This document shows positions 9,977 to 19,142 of a DNA stretch of 64,000 nt, piece after piece. The translations under genes were made by a program, and so were the position numbers. The first letter of the stretch is position 1, and the number at the start of each line of letters is the position of its first letter. Under the pieces are notes generated by a model that searched no databases, was not told the DNA's origin, and saw nothing but the letters and a program-made list of their open reading frames with translations. Source of the DNA: MR-S7 sp000400995 (GTDB lineage Bacteria; Pseudomonadota; Gammaproteobacteria; Burkholderiales; Burkholderiaceae_C); assembly GCF_045291395.1 (NCBI RefSeq), contig NZ_CP152342.1, forward strand, positions 3,286,001-3,350,000. The letters are read 5' to 3'.

Positions 9977-9997
9977 AGGGGGCGGCACGCGCCCCCT
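9977..9997. terminator. Hairpin between convergent gdhA and lysE-type gene
   Basis: AGGGGGCG-gcacg-CGCCCCCT forms an 8-bp GC-rich stem between two convergent genes. There is no T-run on either side, so it is a weak candidate for a bidirectional terminator. Confidence 0.35.
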
Positions 9998-10021
9998 GCC
10001 CTGCTCCCTCGGAAATAGACT

Positions 10022-10657
10022 TCAGCGGTGGGTGGCCAGCAGCAGGCCGCCCGCTCCCATGAAGAACCCGCCCGTCGCCCGGTTCAACCGCACCACGCCA
10101 CGCTGCGTGCGGATCACGCGGCGGATCTGCAGCCCGCAGGCTGCATACACCGCGGTGGAAACGAATTCCGCCACCAGATAGACCGCCCCCAGCACCACGA
10201 ACTGGCGGGCCGCAGGCTGCGCCGGATCGATGAACTGCGGAAAGATGGCAGCGAACAGGATGATCGCCTTGGGGTTGGTAATGCCCAGCAGGAACTCCTG
10301 CAAGGCCATCGCGCGCACGGACACGGGCGCCGCCGCGCGGACTGCGGCCTCTGCCCCCTCGGCCAGCGCAGCGCCGCCGAATTCGCGGCTGCGCCAGGCG
10401 CGCCAGCCGATCCAGAACAGGTAGACGGCCCCGGCCCATTTCACGGCCGTGAACGCGGCCTCGGACGCAAGGAGCATGGCCCCCAGCCCGATGGCCGAGA
10501 TGGTGAGGAAGATGGCGAATGCCGCCACCCGGCCCACGGTGGCCAGCAGCGCGGCCCCGACGCCCGCACGGATGCCATTGTTGAGTCCGCAGAAATTATT
10601 GGGGCCGGGCGTGAGCGCGATGGCCACGGCGACGGGGGCGAAAAGCAGGGCATCCAC
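10022..10657 (-). CDS. LysE/RhtB-family amino-acid exporter
   Basis: The 211-residue protein is an inner-membrane exporter of the LysE superfamily, with about six hydrophobic segments. The hallmark N-terminal block IALTPGPNNFCGLNNGIRAG and the mid-protein FLLGITNPKAIILFAAIFPQF are both present; the latter is diagnostic. Likely substrates are amino acids such as homoserine, threonine or lysine, but the substrate cannot be read from sequence. It is convergent with gdhA and 32 bases downstream of the ABC ATPase gene. Confidence 0.9.
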   Translation of the reverse strand: MDALLFAPVAVAIALTPGPNNFCGLNNGIRAGVGAALLATVGRVAAFAIFLTISAIGLGAMLLASEAAFTAVKWAGAVYLFWIGWRAWRSREFGGAALAEGAEAAVRAAAPVSVRAMALQEFLLGITNPKAIILFAAIFPQFIDPAQPAARQFVVLGAVYLVAEFVSTAVYAACGLQIRRVIRTQRGVVRLNRATGGFFMGAGGLLLATHR

Positions 10658-10689
10658 GGCAGGGCTCCTGAGGTCAGAAGGCGTGGAGT

Positions 10690-11340
10690 TTATTCCTTCA
10701 GTTCGACGATGTGCCGCCAGGGCAGCGAGCCCAGTGTGTCGTAGTGGGCCACGACCACCGCCCGCGCGGGCCAGCGGGGATCGCTCGCCGCCTCCACCAG
10801 CGCAGCCCGCAGATAGGCGATGGAAGGCCGGTCCAGCGCCGCCTCGGGCTCATCCAGCAAGGTCAGAGGCGCACCGCTGGCCAGCGCTGCCGCCAGCAGC
10901 ACCTTGCGCTGGCTGCCGGTCGAAAGCTGGTGCATGGATTTGTGCAAATGCGGCTCCAGTCCGAAGCCGGACACATGCCTGCGCCAGGCACTGTCGCACC
11001 ATGTGGGGTACTGCGCGCGCTGGCCGTCCATCCAGCCTTGCGGCGTGACATCGGGCCATGGCGTGCGCGGGTCGCGCCAGAACACCAGTTCGCAGCCTAA
11101 AAGGTCCTGCACGCCAGCACCCGGGCCCTGGTATGTCACGGTGCCCGACTGCGGTGCACATTCCCCGGCCAACAGACGCAACAGGCTGGTCTTGCCCACA
11201 CCCTCGCCGCCGAGCACCAACGACAGCCCTGCAGGAAAATCCGCATTCCAGTCCGTGAATAGAGGCCGCGCCGCAAAGCCGAAGCACAGGTTCCGCACCT
11301 TCAGCACCGCAAGGGAAGCGCTTTCTTTCACTTCAAGCAT
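10690..11340 (-). CDS. Orphan ABC-transporter ATP-binding subunit (CcmA-like)
   Basis: The protein of 216 residues has a Walker A LGGEGVGKTSLLRLLAGE (GGEGVGKT is a slightly unusual P-loop), a degenerate signature HQLSTGSQRKV in place of LSGGQ, Walker B LTLLDEPEAALD and a switch histidine VVVAHYDT. The compact size and single domain resemble CcmA, the heme-export ATPase. No permease or ccm gene is adjacent, so the transporter partner is unknown. ATG 11340 is chosen because it gives MLEVKESASLAVLKVRNLC and follows GAGGAAG; the upstream open frame is antisense to the neighbouring gene. It is divergent from the gene at 11359, with only 18 bases between the starts. Confidence 0.75.
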   Translation of the reverse strand: MLEVKESASLAVLKVRNLCFGFAARPLFTDWNADFPAGLSLVLGGEGVGKTSLLRLLAGECAPQSGTVTYQGPGAGVQDLLGCELVFWRDPRTPWPDVTPQGWMDGQRAQYPTWCDSAWRRHVSGFGLEPHLHKSMHQLSTGSQRKVLLAAALASGAPLTLLDEPEAALDRPSIAYLRAALVEAASDPRWPARAVVVAHYDTLGSLPWRHIVELKE

Positions 11341-11358
11341 GGTTTTTTCTTCCTCATC

Positions 11359-11733
11359 ATGGCATTGCATTTTCTGGAATTCGATTACAGCGAAGACAAC
11401 GAGGGCACCTGCACATGGGACGCGCTGGCCAGCGCCACAGCCGAGCGCCTGCCCGAACTGTTGCGAGAGATCACGGCCCTGCTGGCCTGGGCCTGCGCAG
11501 AATTCGGCGAGCAGCGCGGCTCTCTGGATGACGGTGGGCTCTGGGACTACGACCTGCAATGCGAGCGCGGCGACCATGCCCTGCAGCCTCTTGCCTATGA
11601 CCCTGGAGCGCATCTTCTGCGCGCTCTGCCACCAGTCCAGGCCGGCGAGCGCGTGACACTGTCCTTGTCCATCAGCGGCACACCGGCTTTCGCGGCGCCA
11701 TTTGCCGAGCGCTTCGGGCTGCCCTCGCCTTGA
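11359..11733 (+). CDS. Conserved hypothetical protein
   Basis: The 124-residue soluble protein (MALHFLEFDYSEDNEGTC...) is acidic with no signal peptide or membrane segment. I do not recognise a named domain. Third positions are GC-rich like its neighbours, and the frame spans the whole gap between the ABC ATPase and the DUF1178 gene, which supports it being real. No good ribosome site precedes ATG 11359. The divergent pairing with the ATPase suggests shared regulation, but nothing more. Confidence 0.65.
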   Translation: MALHFLEFDYSEDNEGTCTWDALASATAERLPELLREITALLAWACAEFGEQRGSLDDGGLWDYDLQCERGDHALQPLAYDPGAHLLRALPPVQAGERVTLSLSISGTPAFAAPFAERFGLPSP

Positions 11734-11751
11734 CGCGCACTGCGCACAGGG

Positions 11752-12216
11752 CTATTGCAACGGTTCCTTGGCAGCCTCGGGCAGCAACAGGGGCAGAACG
11801 GCAATGCCCTCGTCCAGCAATTCCGCGGTTTCCTGCGCGGAGGCCTGTCCACGGATGCCGCGCTCCTCGACCTCGCCATAGTGCATGCGCCGTGCCTCGG
11901 CAGCAAAACGGCTGCCCACATCCTCGGTCCCGGCGATGATGCGTCGCGCCATCTGCAGCCACACCGCCTGCAGTGCCTGCGGAGAGGGAACAGAGGCGGG
12001 GTCGGCACTGGAGGACGCAGGCAGCGCCTCCCGGGGCGCATCCGCTGACGCGCGGAGATTCAGGCGCGGTGCACTCAGCCCCTTGCGGATCTCCTCGCTG
12101 CCGCACAGGGGGCATTGCACGAGCCCACGCGCGTGCTGGCTCCGGAAATCATCTTCCGATGCAAACCAGCCTTCGAACGCGTGGCCCAGGGGACAGAGCA
12201 GGTCGAGGACCTTCAT
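11752..12216 (-). CDS. DUF1178-family protein
   Basis: The 154-residue protein starts MKVLDLLCPLGHAFEGWF and has a second Cys pair (CPLCGSEEIRKGL) making a likely zinc ribbon with CPLGH. The mid part is Ala/Pro/Ser-rich, and the C-terminal helix (RIIAGTEDVGSRFAAEARR) is typical of DUF1178. The function is unknown. It overlaps the DUF2818 gene by four bases (ATGA) and is the last gene of the nuo-linked cluster, a position often kept in Burkholderiales. Confidence 0.88.
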   Translation of the reverse strand: MKVLDLLCPLGHAFEGWFASEDDFRSQHARGLVQCPLCGSEEIRKGLSAPRLNLRASADAPREALPASSSADPASVPSPQALQAVWLQMARRIIAGTEDVGSRFAAEARRMHYGEVEERGIRGQASAQETAELLDEGIAVLPLLLPEAAKEPLQ

Positions 12217-12551
12217 TCCAGCGCTCCGTCAATCCGCCGCAGCGCCCCGCCTCCTCGGCGCATCAGGTAGCGGTAGACGAATCCGGGAAAGGCCAGGGTG
12301 AGGAACAAGGTCGCCGTGACGGCATAGAACTCCCAGCCCTGGGCCGCGATCTGCCCCGCGCGCTTCTCGATCAGCAGCGCAATGCCGCCCACCACGAAGT
12401 ACAGCAGCACCAGTTCCAACAGGCGCAGGGCCAGGGGCTTCGCGGCACGCACGCGCGGCCCCACCAGCAGCCAGCGCTCGGTCAGAAATGGCAGATTGGC
12501 CGCCACCAGGGCGGCCACGATCACGAGCCAGATGGCTGCCGTCTGGGACAT
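12213..12551 (-). CDS. DUF2818-family small membrane protein
   Basis: The 112-residue protein has three hydrophobic segments (AAIWLVIVAALVAANLPFL, LLYFVVGGIALLI and AVTATLFLTLAFPGFVYRYL). It follows nuoN by 18 bases and overlaps the DUF1178 gene. DUF2818 is characteristically found right after nuoN in betaproteobacteria, so a role with complex I assembly or membrane context is plausible but unproven. Confidence 0.87.
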   Translation of the reverse strand: MSQTAAIWLVIVAALVAANLPFLTERWLLVGPRVRAAKPLALRLLELVLLYFVVGGIALLIEKRAGQIAAQGWEFYAVTATLFLTLAFPGFVYRYLMRRGGGALRRIDGALE

Positions 12552-12569
12552 GCGGCGCGCGCCGATGGA

Positions 12570-14063
12570 TCAGGTCGCCAGCGCGCGCACGATGGCATCG
12601 GCGCACAGAGACATCAGGCCGCCCGGCAGCAGGCCCAGGATCAGCACCAGCGCGCCGTTCACGGTCAGCACCATGCGCACGTCCAGCGGGGCGGAGACGC
12701 TCGTCGCGGTGAGGGGCGCATCGAAATACATCACCTTCACAACGCGCAGGTAGTAGAAGGCGCCGATGAGCGACATCATCACCGCGAACACGGCCAGACC
12801 GATGTGGAAGGCCTGGCCCGAGGCCACGAGCGCCTGCAGCACCGCCAGCTTGGCATAGAAGCCCACCAGCGGCGGGATGCCTGCCATGGAGAACAGGCAC
12901 ACGGCCATCACGCCGGCATAGAGAGGGCTGCGCTGGTTGAGCCCGGCGAAGTCGGAGATCTCTTCGCTTTCAAAGCCTTCGCGGGCCAGCAGCAAGATCA
13001 CGCCGAACGCCGCCAGCGTGGTCAGCACATAGGTCACCACGTAGAACATGGCGGAGCTATAGGCGTTCTCGACGGCATTGGCATCCACGTTGCCGTGCAC
13101 CACGCCCGACATCAACCCCAGCAGCACGAAGCCCATCTGCGAAATGGTCGAATACGCCAGCATGCGCTTGAGGTTGGTCTGCATGATGGCGGCCAGGTTG
13201 CCCACCAGCAGCGATCCGATGGCCAGGACGGCCAGCATCTGCTGCCAGTCGATGGCCAGCGGCAGCAGCCCGTCCACGAGCAGGCGGATCGCCATGGCGA
13301 ACGCCGCCAGCTTGGGGGCGCCGCCGATAACCAGCGTCACGGCCGTGGGAGCGCCCTGGTACACGTCGGGAATCCACATGTGGAAAGGCACCACGCCCAG
13401 CTTGAATGCCAGCCCCGCCACGACGAACACCAGGCCGAACACCAGCACCTGGTGGCGGATCTGACCTGCATTGATGGCCTTGAACACTTGGCCGATATCC
13501 AGGGAACCCGTGGCGCCGTACAGCATGGACAGGCCATAGAGCAGGAAACCGCTGGCCATGGCGCCGAGCACGAAGTACTTCATCGCCGCTTCGGTCGCGG
13601 TCACGTTGTCACGGCGCAGCGCCACGAGCGCATAGCTCGACAGCGTGAGCAGTTCCAGCCCCAGGTAGATCACCAGGAAGTTGTTGGCCGAGATCATCAC
13701 GAAGATGCCCAGCAGCGCCAGCATGCACAGCGTGAACAGCTCGCCGCCGCGCAGCATGTCACGGTCCGCTGCATAGGGACGGCCGTAGACCAGCGTGACC
13801 ATCATGGCCACCGTGGCGAAGCACTTGAGCCAGTTGCCCATGGCGTCGCTCACCACCATGTTCCCCCAGCCGTAGAAAGTGTTGCCGCTGCTGGCGTACA
13901 TGGCCTGCAGCACGGCGACCACGGCGAGCGTGAGCATGGTCAGCACATAGGTGCCCGTGCGCCGCGGGCTGGTGACGCCCAGGTCCACCAGGGCGATCAC
14001 GCATGCCATGACCAGCAGTACGATCTCGGGGTAAATCGCCAGCCAGCTGATGTTGTCAATCAT
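12570..14063 (-). CDS. nuoN: NADH-quinone oxidoreductase subunit N
   Basis: NuoN is one of the three antiporter-like proton-pumping membrane subunits of complex I. The 497-residue protein has about 14 hydrophobic segments. Conserved blocks: GLELLTLSSYALVALRRDN, LGVVPFHMWIPDVYQGAP with the pumping-channel lysine nearby, KRMLAYSTISQMGFVLLG and FSMAGIPPLVGFYAKL. It is the last nuo gene, 24 bases after nuoM. Confidence 0.96.
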   Translation of the reverse strand: MIDNISWLAIYPEIVLLVMACVIALVDLGVTSPRRTGTYVLTMLTLAVVAVLQAMYASSGNTFYGWGNMVVSDAMGNWLKCFATVAMMVTLVYGRPYAADRDMLRGGELFTLCMLALLGIFVMISANNFLVIYLGLELLTLSSYALVALRRDNVTATEAAMKYFVLGAMASGFLLYGLSMLYGATGSLDIGQVFKAINAGQIRHQVLVFGLVFVVAGLAFKLGVVPFHMWIPDVYQGAPTAVTLVIGGAPKLAAFAMAIRLLVDGLLPLAIDWQQMLAVLAIGSLLVGNLAAIMQTNLKRMLAYSTISQMGFVLLGLMSGVVHGNVDANAVENAYSSAMFYVVTYVLTTLAAFGVILLLAREGFESEEISDFAGLNQRSPLYAGVMAVCLFSMAGIPPLVGFYAKLAVLQALVASGQAFHIGLAVFAVMMSLIGAFYYLRVVKVMYFDAPLTATSVSAPLDVRMVLTVNGALVLILGLLPGGLMSLCADAIVRALAT

Positions 14064-14087
14064 CTCGTATCTCTCGGTTCAGTCTGG

Positions 14088-15563
14088 TCAGTGGAGCTTG
14101 GACTGCGCCACGTGCTTGAGCAGTTCCGCGACGGACGCGTCCATCACATCGGTGAAGGGCTTGGGATAGATGCCCATGTACAGCACGGCGATCGCCAGAA
14201 GCGCCAGCACGAGGAACTCTCGGGAATTGATGTCGCTGAGGCCGCGCACGTCGTCGTTGGCGACCGGGCCCAGGTAGACGCGCTTGTACATCCAGAGCGT
14301 GTAGCTGGCGCCCAGGATCAGCGCTGTGCCGGCGCCCAGGCCGATCCAGAAGTCGAACTTCACCGCGGCGATGATCACCATCCATTCGCCCACGAATCCG
14401 GCCGTCGCGGGCAGGCCGCAGTTGGCCATGGCGAACAGCAGCGCGAACGCGGTGAAGCGGGGCATGGTATTGACCACGCCGCCATAGGAGGCGATCTCCC
14501 GCGAATGCACGCGGTCGTAGAGCACGCCGATGCACAGGAACATCGCGCCGGACACGAAGCCGTGGGCGATCATCTGCACCAGACCGCCGGACACGCCCAG
14601 ATCGTTGAACACGAAGAAGCCCAGCGTGACGAACCCCATGTGCGCCACCGACGAATACGCCACCAGCTTCTTCATGTCCTTCTGCACCATGGCCACCAGG
14701 CCCACGTAGATCACCGCGACCAGGGACAGGGTGATCATCAGCCAGGCCCATTTGTGGGCCGCGTCGGGAGCGATCGGCATGGAGAAGCGCAGGAAGCCAT
14801 AGGCGCCCAGCTTCAGCATGATGGCGGCCAGCACGGCGGAGCCGCCCGTGGGCGCCTCCACGTGCACATCCGGCAGCCAGGTGTGCACCGGCCACATCGG
14901 CACCTTCACCGCGAACGCAGCGAAGAACGCGAAGAACAGCAGGGTTTGCGCCGTCGCGGACAGCGGCAGCTTGTGCCAGGTGGCGATGTCGAAGCTGCCG
15001 CCCGACTGGTTGTAGAGGTAGATGAACGCGATCAGCGTCAGCAGCGAGCCCAGCAGCGTGTACAGGAAGAACTTGAACGCGGCATAGATCTTGTTCGGAC
15101 CGCCCCAGATACCGATGATCAGGTACATGGGGATCAGCGTGGCCTCGAAGAACACGTAGAACAGCATGCCGTCGAGCGCGCTGAACACGCCGATCATCAG
15201 GCCCGACAGGATCAGGAACGCACCCATGTACTGGTTCACGCGCTCGGTGATCGACTCCCAGGAAGCAATGACCACGATGACGGTGATGAACGCCGTCAGC
15301 GGCACGAACCACATGGAGATGCCGTCCACGCCCAGGTGGTAGTAGACGTTGAAGCGCTCGATCCACTGCGCCTTCTCCACGAACTGCGCAGCGGCGCTGC
15401 CCGTATCGAAACCGCTGATGAGCGGCACCGTGACGGCCAGGCCGATCAGTGCGCCGACCAGCGCGAGCCAGCGAACGACGCGCGCATGCTCATCGCGCCC
15501 GAGCGCCAGCAGAAGGACGCCAAACGCGATGGGCGTCCAAATGGCAAGACTCAACAAACCCAT
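14088..15563 (-). CDS. nuoM: NADH-quinone oxidoreductase subunit M
   Basis: NuoM is an antiporter-like proton-translocating subunit of complex I in the inner membrane. The 491-residue protein has about 14 membrane segments. Diagnostic stretches: YYHLGVDGISMWFVPLTAF, KVPMWPVHTWLPDVHVEAPT, KKLVAYSSVAHMGFVTLG and ANCGLPATAGFVGEWMV. The lysines in KVPMWPVHTW and KDMKKLVAYSS match channel residues of the family. It is 13 bases downstream of nuoL. Confidence 0.97.
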   Translation of the reverse strand: MGLLSLAIWTPIAFGVLLLALGRDEHARVVRWLALVGALIGLAVTVPLISGFDTGSAAAQFVEKAQWIERFNVYYHLGVDGISMWFVPLTAFITVIVVIASWESITERVNQYMGAFLILSGLMIGVFSALDGMLFYVFFEATLIPMYLIIGIWGGPNKIYAAFKFFLYTLLGSLLTLIAFIYLYNQSGGSFDIATWHKLPLSATAQTLLFFAFFAAFAVKVPMWPVHTWLPDVHVEAPTGGSAVLAAIMLKLGAYGFLRFSMPIAPDAAHKWAWLMITLSLVAVIYVGLVAMVQKDMKKLVAYSSVAHMGFVTLGFFVFNDLGVSGGLVQMIAHGFVSGAMFLCIGVLYDRVHSREIASYGGVVNTMPRFTAFALLFAMANCGLPATAGFVGEWMVIIAAVKFDFWIGLGAGTALILGASYTLWMYKRVYLGPVANDDVRGLSDINSREFLVLALLAIAVLYMGIYPKPFTDVMDASVAELLKHVAQSKLH

Positions 15564-15576
15564 TTGTTTTCTTCTC

Positions 15577-17586
15577 CTACTTGTTGAGCCACACGAAATA
15601 CGTCATGAGCGCGAACACGCCCAGAATCATGACCAGCGCATAGTGGTAGATGTAGCCGGACTGCACCCAGCGCACGAGGCCCGCGATGCGGCCCACGAGC
15701 TTCCACGAGCCGTTCACGATGCCGCCGTCGATCACGCCCTGGTCGCCGCCCTTCCACAGCACGACGCCGAGGCCGCGTGCGCCGCGGGCGATGATGTTCT
15801 CGTTGATCCAGTCGAGGTAGTACTTGTTCTCGAACAGCGTGTATATCGGCTGGAAGATGCGCTTGATCGCGGCAGGCAGCGCCGGGTTGATCATGTACAT
15901 GTAATAGGAGGCCGCGACACCGGCCAGCGCCAGCCAGAACGGAGCTGTCTGCAGGCCGTGGGCCGCCATCGCCAGCGGGCCGTGGAAGATACTGGCCAGC
16001 TCCGCCATGGCGGGATGCTTGGCCGCATCGACGAAGATCACGTCCTTGAAGAAATCGCCGAACAGCATCGGCTGGATGTACATGAAGCCGATGACTACCG
16101 AGGGGATCGCCAGCAGGATCAGCGGCACCGTCACCACCCAGGGGGATTCGTGCGGCTTGGCGTCATGGCCGTGGTGGTCGTCATGGTGCGCGTCGGGGTT
16201 CTGGTCGTAGCGTTCCTTGCCATGGAAGACCAGGAAATACATGCGGAACGAGTAGAACGCCGTCACGAACACACCTGCCAGCACGGCGAAGTGTGCGAAG
16301 CCTGCGGCGGGCAGCGTGCTGGCGTGCACGGCCTCGATGATGCTGTCCTTGGAATAGAAGCCCGAGAACAGCGGCGTACCAATCAGCGCGAGCGAACCCA
16401 GCAGCGATGTGATCCAGGTGATGGGCATGTACTTGCGCACGCCACCCATCCAGCGGATGTCCTGGTTGTGGTGCATGCCCATGATCACGGAACCCGCGCC
16501 GAGGAACAGCAATGCCTTGAAGAAGGCGTGCGTCATCAGGTGGAACACGGCCACCGAATAGGCCGACGCACCCAGCGCCACGGTCATGTAGCCGAGCTGC
16601 GACAGCGTGGAGTACGCCACCACGCGCTTGATGTCGTTCTGGATGATGCCGAGAAAGCCCATGAACAGGGCCGTGATCGCGCCGATCACGAGGATGAAGT
16701 TCAGTGCCGTGTCGGATAGCTCGAACAGCGGCGACATGCGCGAGACCATGAAGATGCCGGCTGTCACCATGGTAGCGGCGTGGATCAGCGCGGAGATCGG
16801 GGTCGGGCCTTCCATCGAATCGGGCAGCCACACGTGCAGCGGGAATTGCGCGGACTTGCCCATTGCCCCGATGAACAGGCAGATGCAGATCACGGTGATC
16901 AGCATCCAGTTGGTGCCAGGGAAGCCGATGCTGCCCAGTTCGCCCGCCTTGGCGAAGATTTCGCTGTAGTTGAACGTGCCCGCATACGCTGCGATCAGGC
17001 CGATGCCGAGGATGAAGCCGAAGTCACCCACGCGGTTGACCAGGAAAGCCTTCATGTTCGCGAAGATCGCCGTCTGCTTGTTGAACCAGAAACCGATCAG
17101 CAGGTAGGACACCAGGCCCACAGCCTCCCAGCCGAAGAACAGCTGCAGCAGGTTGTTGCTCATGACCAGCATGAGCATCGAGAAAGTGAACAGCGAGATA
17201 TAGGAGAAGAAACGGTTGTAGCCCTCGTCCTCCTCCATGTAGCCGATCGTGTAGATGTGCACCATGAGCGAGACGAACGTCACCACGCACATCATCATGG
17301 CGGTCAGGCTGTCGATGAGGAAGCCGACTTCCATCTTCAGGCCGCCCACCACCATCCACGTGTAGATGGTTTCGTTGAAGCGCGCGCCCTCCAGGCCAAC
17401 GCTCTTGAGCGTCATGGCCGACAGCACGAAGGCCACCAGCACGCCCAGAATGGTCAGCGTGTGGGAGAGGCGGCGGCCGATCCGGTTGCCACCGAACGCC
17501 GTGCCGAAGATACCAGCGAGCGCGGAGCCCGCAAGCGGCGCGAGGGGCACCGCCAGCAGGGTCGAAGCAGAAAGGGTTTGACTCAT
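15577..17586 (-). CDS. nuoL: NADH-quinone oxidoreductase subunit L
   Basis: NuoL is the distal proton-pumping subunit of complex I, with a long lateral helix. The 669-residue length is normal. Signature blocks: FFGWEAVGLVSYLLIGFWF, KSAQFPLHVWLPDSMEGPTP, KRVVAYSTLSQLGYMTVA and IGTPLFSGFYSKDSI. The His-rich stretch DAHHDDHHGHDAKPHES (about residue 475) is a loop insert before the C-terminal helix region. It is the longest nuo membrane subunit and starts 30 bases after nuoK. Confidence 0.97.
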   Translation of the reverse strand: MSQTLSASTLLAVPLAPLAGSALAGIFGTAFGGNRIGRRLSHTLTILGVLVAFVLSAMTLKSVGLEGARFNETIYTWMVVGGLKMEVGFLIDSLTAMMMCVVTFVSLMVHIYTIGYMEEDEGYNRFFSYISLFTFSMLMLVMSNNLLQLFFGWEAVGLVSYLLIGFWFNKQTAIFANMKAFLVNRVGDFGFILGIGLIAAYAGTFNYSEIFAKAGELGSIGFPGTNWMLITVICICLFIGAMGKSAQFPLHVWLPDSMEGPTPISALIHAATMVTAGIFMVSRMSPLFELSDTALNFILVIGAITALFMGFLGIIQNDIKRVVAYSTLSQLGYMTVALGASAYSVAVFHLMTHAFFKALLFLGAGSVIMGMHHNQDIRWMGGVRKYMPITWITSLLGSLALIGTPLFSGFYSKDSIIEAVHASTLPAAGFAHFAVLAGVFVTAFYSFRMYFLVFHGKERYDQNPDAHHDDHHGHDAKPHESPWVVTVPLILLAIPSVVIGFMYIQPMLFGDFFKDVIFVDAAKHPAMAELASIFHGPLAMAAHGLQTAPFWLALAGVAASYYMYMINPALPAAIKRIFQPIYTLFENKYYLDWINENIIARGARGLGVVLWKGGDQGVIDGGIVNGSWKLVGRIAGLVRWVQSGYIYHYALVMILGVFALMTYFVWLNK

Positions 17587-17616
17587 TCTTGAGAACCTTG
17601 CAAGTACCGAGAGGCC

Positions 17617-17925
17617 TCAACCCTTGAGGGTGTTGAGTTCGTCCGCGTTGATGCTGGACTTGTTACGGAACAGCAGCACCAGGATGGCCAGGCCGATGGC
17701 AGACTCGGCTGCCGCCACTGTCAGGATGAAGAACACGAACACCTGCCCGTGCATGTCGCCCAGGTAGTGCGAGAAGGCCACAAAATTGATGTTCACAGCC
17801 AGCAGCATCAGTTCGATCGCCATGAGCAGGACGATCAGGTTCTTGCGGTTCAGGAAGATGCCGATCACCGCCATGGCGAACAGCATCGCGCCCAGCGAGA
17901 GGAAATGTCCCAGCGTCAGTGTCAT
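17617..17925 (-). CDS. nuoK: NADH-quinone oxidoreductase subunit K
   Basis: NuoK is a small membrane subunit of complex I (MrpC-like) with three helices and the two conserved buried glutamates, seen here in AIELMLLAVNINFVAF and TVAAAESAIGLAILV. The length of 102 residues is typical. ATG 17925 overlaps the nuoJ stop by four bases. The longer frame reaching 18444 is antisense or out of phase with nuoJ and was not used. Confidence 0.96.
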   Translation of the reverse strand: MTLTLGHFLSLGAMLFAMAVIGIFLNRKNLIVLLMAIELMLLAVNINFVAFSHYLGDMHGQVFVFFILTVAAAESAIGLAILVLLFRNKSSINADELNTLKG

Positions 17926-18578
17926 TGCTTGCTCTCCTCGCCAGTTGCCTGTGCAGCAGGCGCCTGGGTGACGGGCATGTTGACGATCACCACGCGGTCG
18001 CTGGCGCGCACGCGCACCTGCTCCGCGGGGTTGATCGCCTTGGAATCCTTGCGCTCGCGCAGCGTGAGCGCAATGGCGGCGATCATGGCCACCAGCAAAA
18101 TCACGGCCGCCACTTCCACGGGATAGATGTACTCGGTATAGAGCAGCTTGCCCAGGGCCTTGGTGTTGGAGTACGGCACGACCTTGCCCGCTGCATCGAC
18201 TACGGCAGCCACGGCCTTGGGCTCTTCCATGCCCCGGAAACCAGTCATCAGCACGGCGGCCATTTCGAAGGCGATCAGGGCACCGATGAAGGCTGCCAGG
18301 GGAAAGTGCTTCCAGAAGCCTCGCCGCATCGCGTCGATACGGATGTCCAGCATCATCACGACGAAAAGGAACAGCACCATCACCGCACCCAGGTAGACAA
18401 GCACCAGTGTGATGGCGAGGAATTCGGCCTTCAGCAGCAGCCACACGCCCGCGGCTTGCGAAAAGGCAAGAATCAGATGCAGCACGGCGTGCACGGGATT
18501 GCGCGCCGTGATCACCCGGAAGGCCGCATACAGCAGCACTACCGAGAACAGATAGAAGAAACCGGTCTTGGCGTCCAT
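17922..18578 (-). CDS. nuoJ: NADH-quinone oxidoreductase subunit J
   Basis: NuoJ (ND6-like) is a complex I membrane subunit with five predicted helices. The conserved helix-3 region LVYLGAVMVLFLFVVMMLD carries the pi-bulge motif important for coupling. The length is 218 residues, with a C-terminal soluble tail (QVRVRASDRVVIVNMPVT). It overlaps nuoK by four bases. Confidence 0.96.
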   Translation of the reverse strand: MDAKTGFFYLFSVVLLYAAFRVITARNPVHAVLHLILAFSQAAGVWLLLKAEFLAITLVLVYLGAVMVLFLFVVMMLDIRIDAMRRGFWKHFPLAAFIGALIAFEMAAVLMTGFRGMEEPKAVAAVVDAAGKVVPYSNTKALGKLLYTEYIYPVEVAAVILLVAMIAAIALTLRERKDSKAINPAEQVRVRASDRVVIVNMPVTQAPAAQATGEESKQ

Positions 18579-18617
18579 GAATCGGGTCTTTTCAAAAGTT
18601 CAGGCTTGACGGCCCGA

Positions 18618-19130
18618 TCAACGGTACTTGGCATCCGCCGCCTTGGCGGCAGCGATCTCGGGTTCGTAGCGGTCACCGACGGCCAGCAGCATGTCCTTGG
18701 TGAAATACAGGTCACCACGCTTTTCACCGTGGTACTCGAAGATCTGCGTCTCCACGATGGAGTCCACCGGGCAGCTTTCCTCGCAAAAGCCGCAGAAGAT
18801 GCATTTGGTCAGGTCGATGTCGTAGCGCGTTGTGCGGCGGGAGCCGTCGGCACGCACGTCGGATTCGATGGTGATCGCCAGGGCCGGGCAGACAGCCTCG
18901 CAGAGCTTGCAGGCGATGCAGCGCTCCTCGCCGTTGTCGTAACGGCGCAGTGCATGCAGGCCGCGGAAGCGCGGCGAAAGAGGTGTCTTTTCCTCGGGGA
19001 ATTCCACCGTCACCTTGCGGCGGAAGGTGTAGCGCCCCGTCAGGGCCATGCCCTTGGCGAGTTCCCAGAGCATGAAGCTCTTGAAGAAGTCCTTGATGGA
19101 GAAAGATGCAGGAGCAGCGATAGCAGCCAT
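18618..19130 (-). CDS. nuoI: NADH-quinone oxidoreductase subunit I
   Basis: NuoI carries two [4Fe-4S] clusters (N6a, N6b) in the peripheral-arm electron wire. Both ligand motifs are intact: CIACKLCEAVCP and CIFCGFCEESCPVDSI. The 170-residue length and the conserved RFRGLHALRRYDNGEERC lead-in are typical of betaproteobacterial NuoI. The N-terminal amphipathic helix likely contacts NuoH in the membrane. Confidence 0.97.
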   Translation of the reverse strand: MAAIAAPASFSIKDFFKSFMLWELAKGMALTGRYTFRRKVTVEFPEEKTPLSPRFRGLHALRRYDNGEERCIACKLCEAVCPALAITIESDVRADGSRRTTRYDIDLTKCIFCGFCEESCPVDSIVETQIFEYHGEKRGDLYFTKDMLLAVGDRYEPEIAAAKAADAKYR

Positions 19131-19142
19131 GGATGTCCCCGC

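Noticed and set aside
11973..15587. A 1204-codon plus-strand open frame
   Set aside because: Antisense to DUF2818, nuoN and nuoM; composition rich in His, Gln and Arg is typical of the complement of GC-rich membrane-protein genes.
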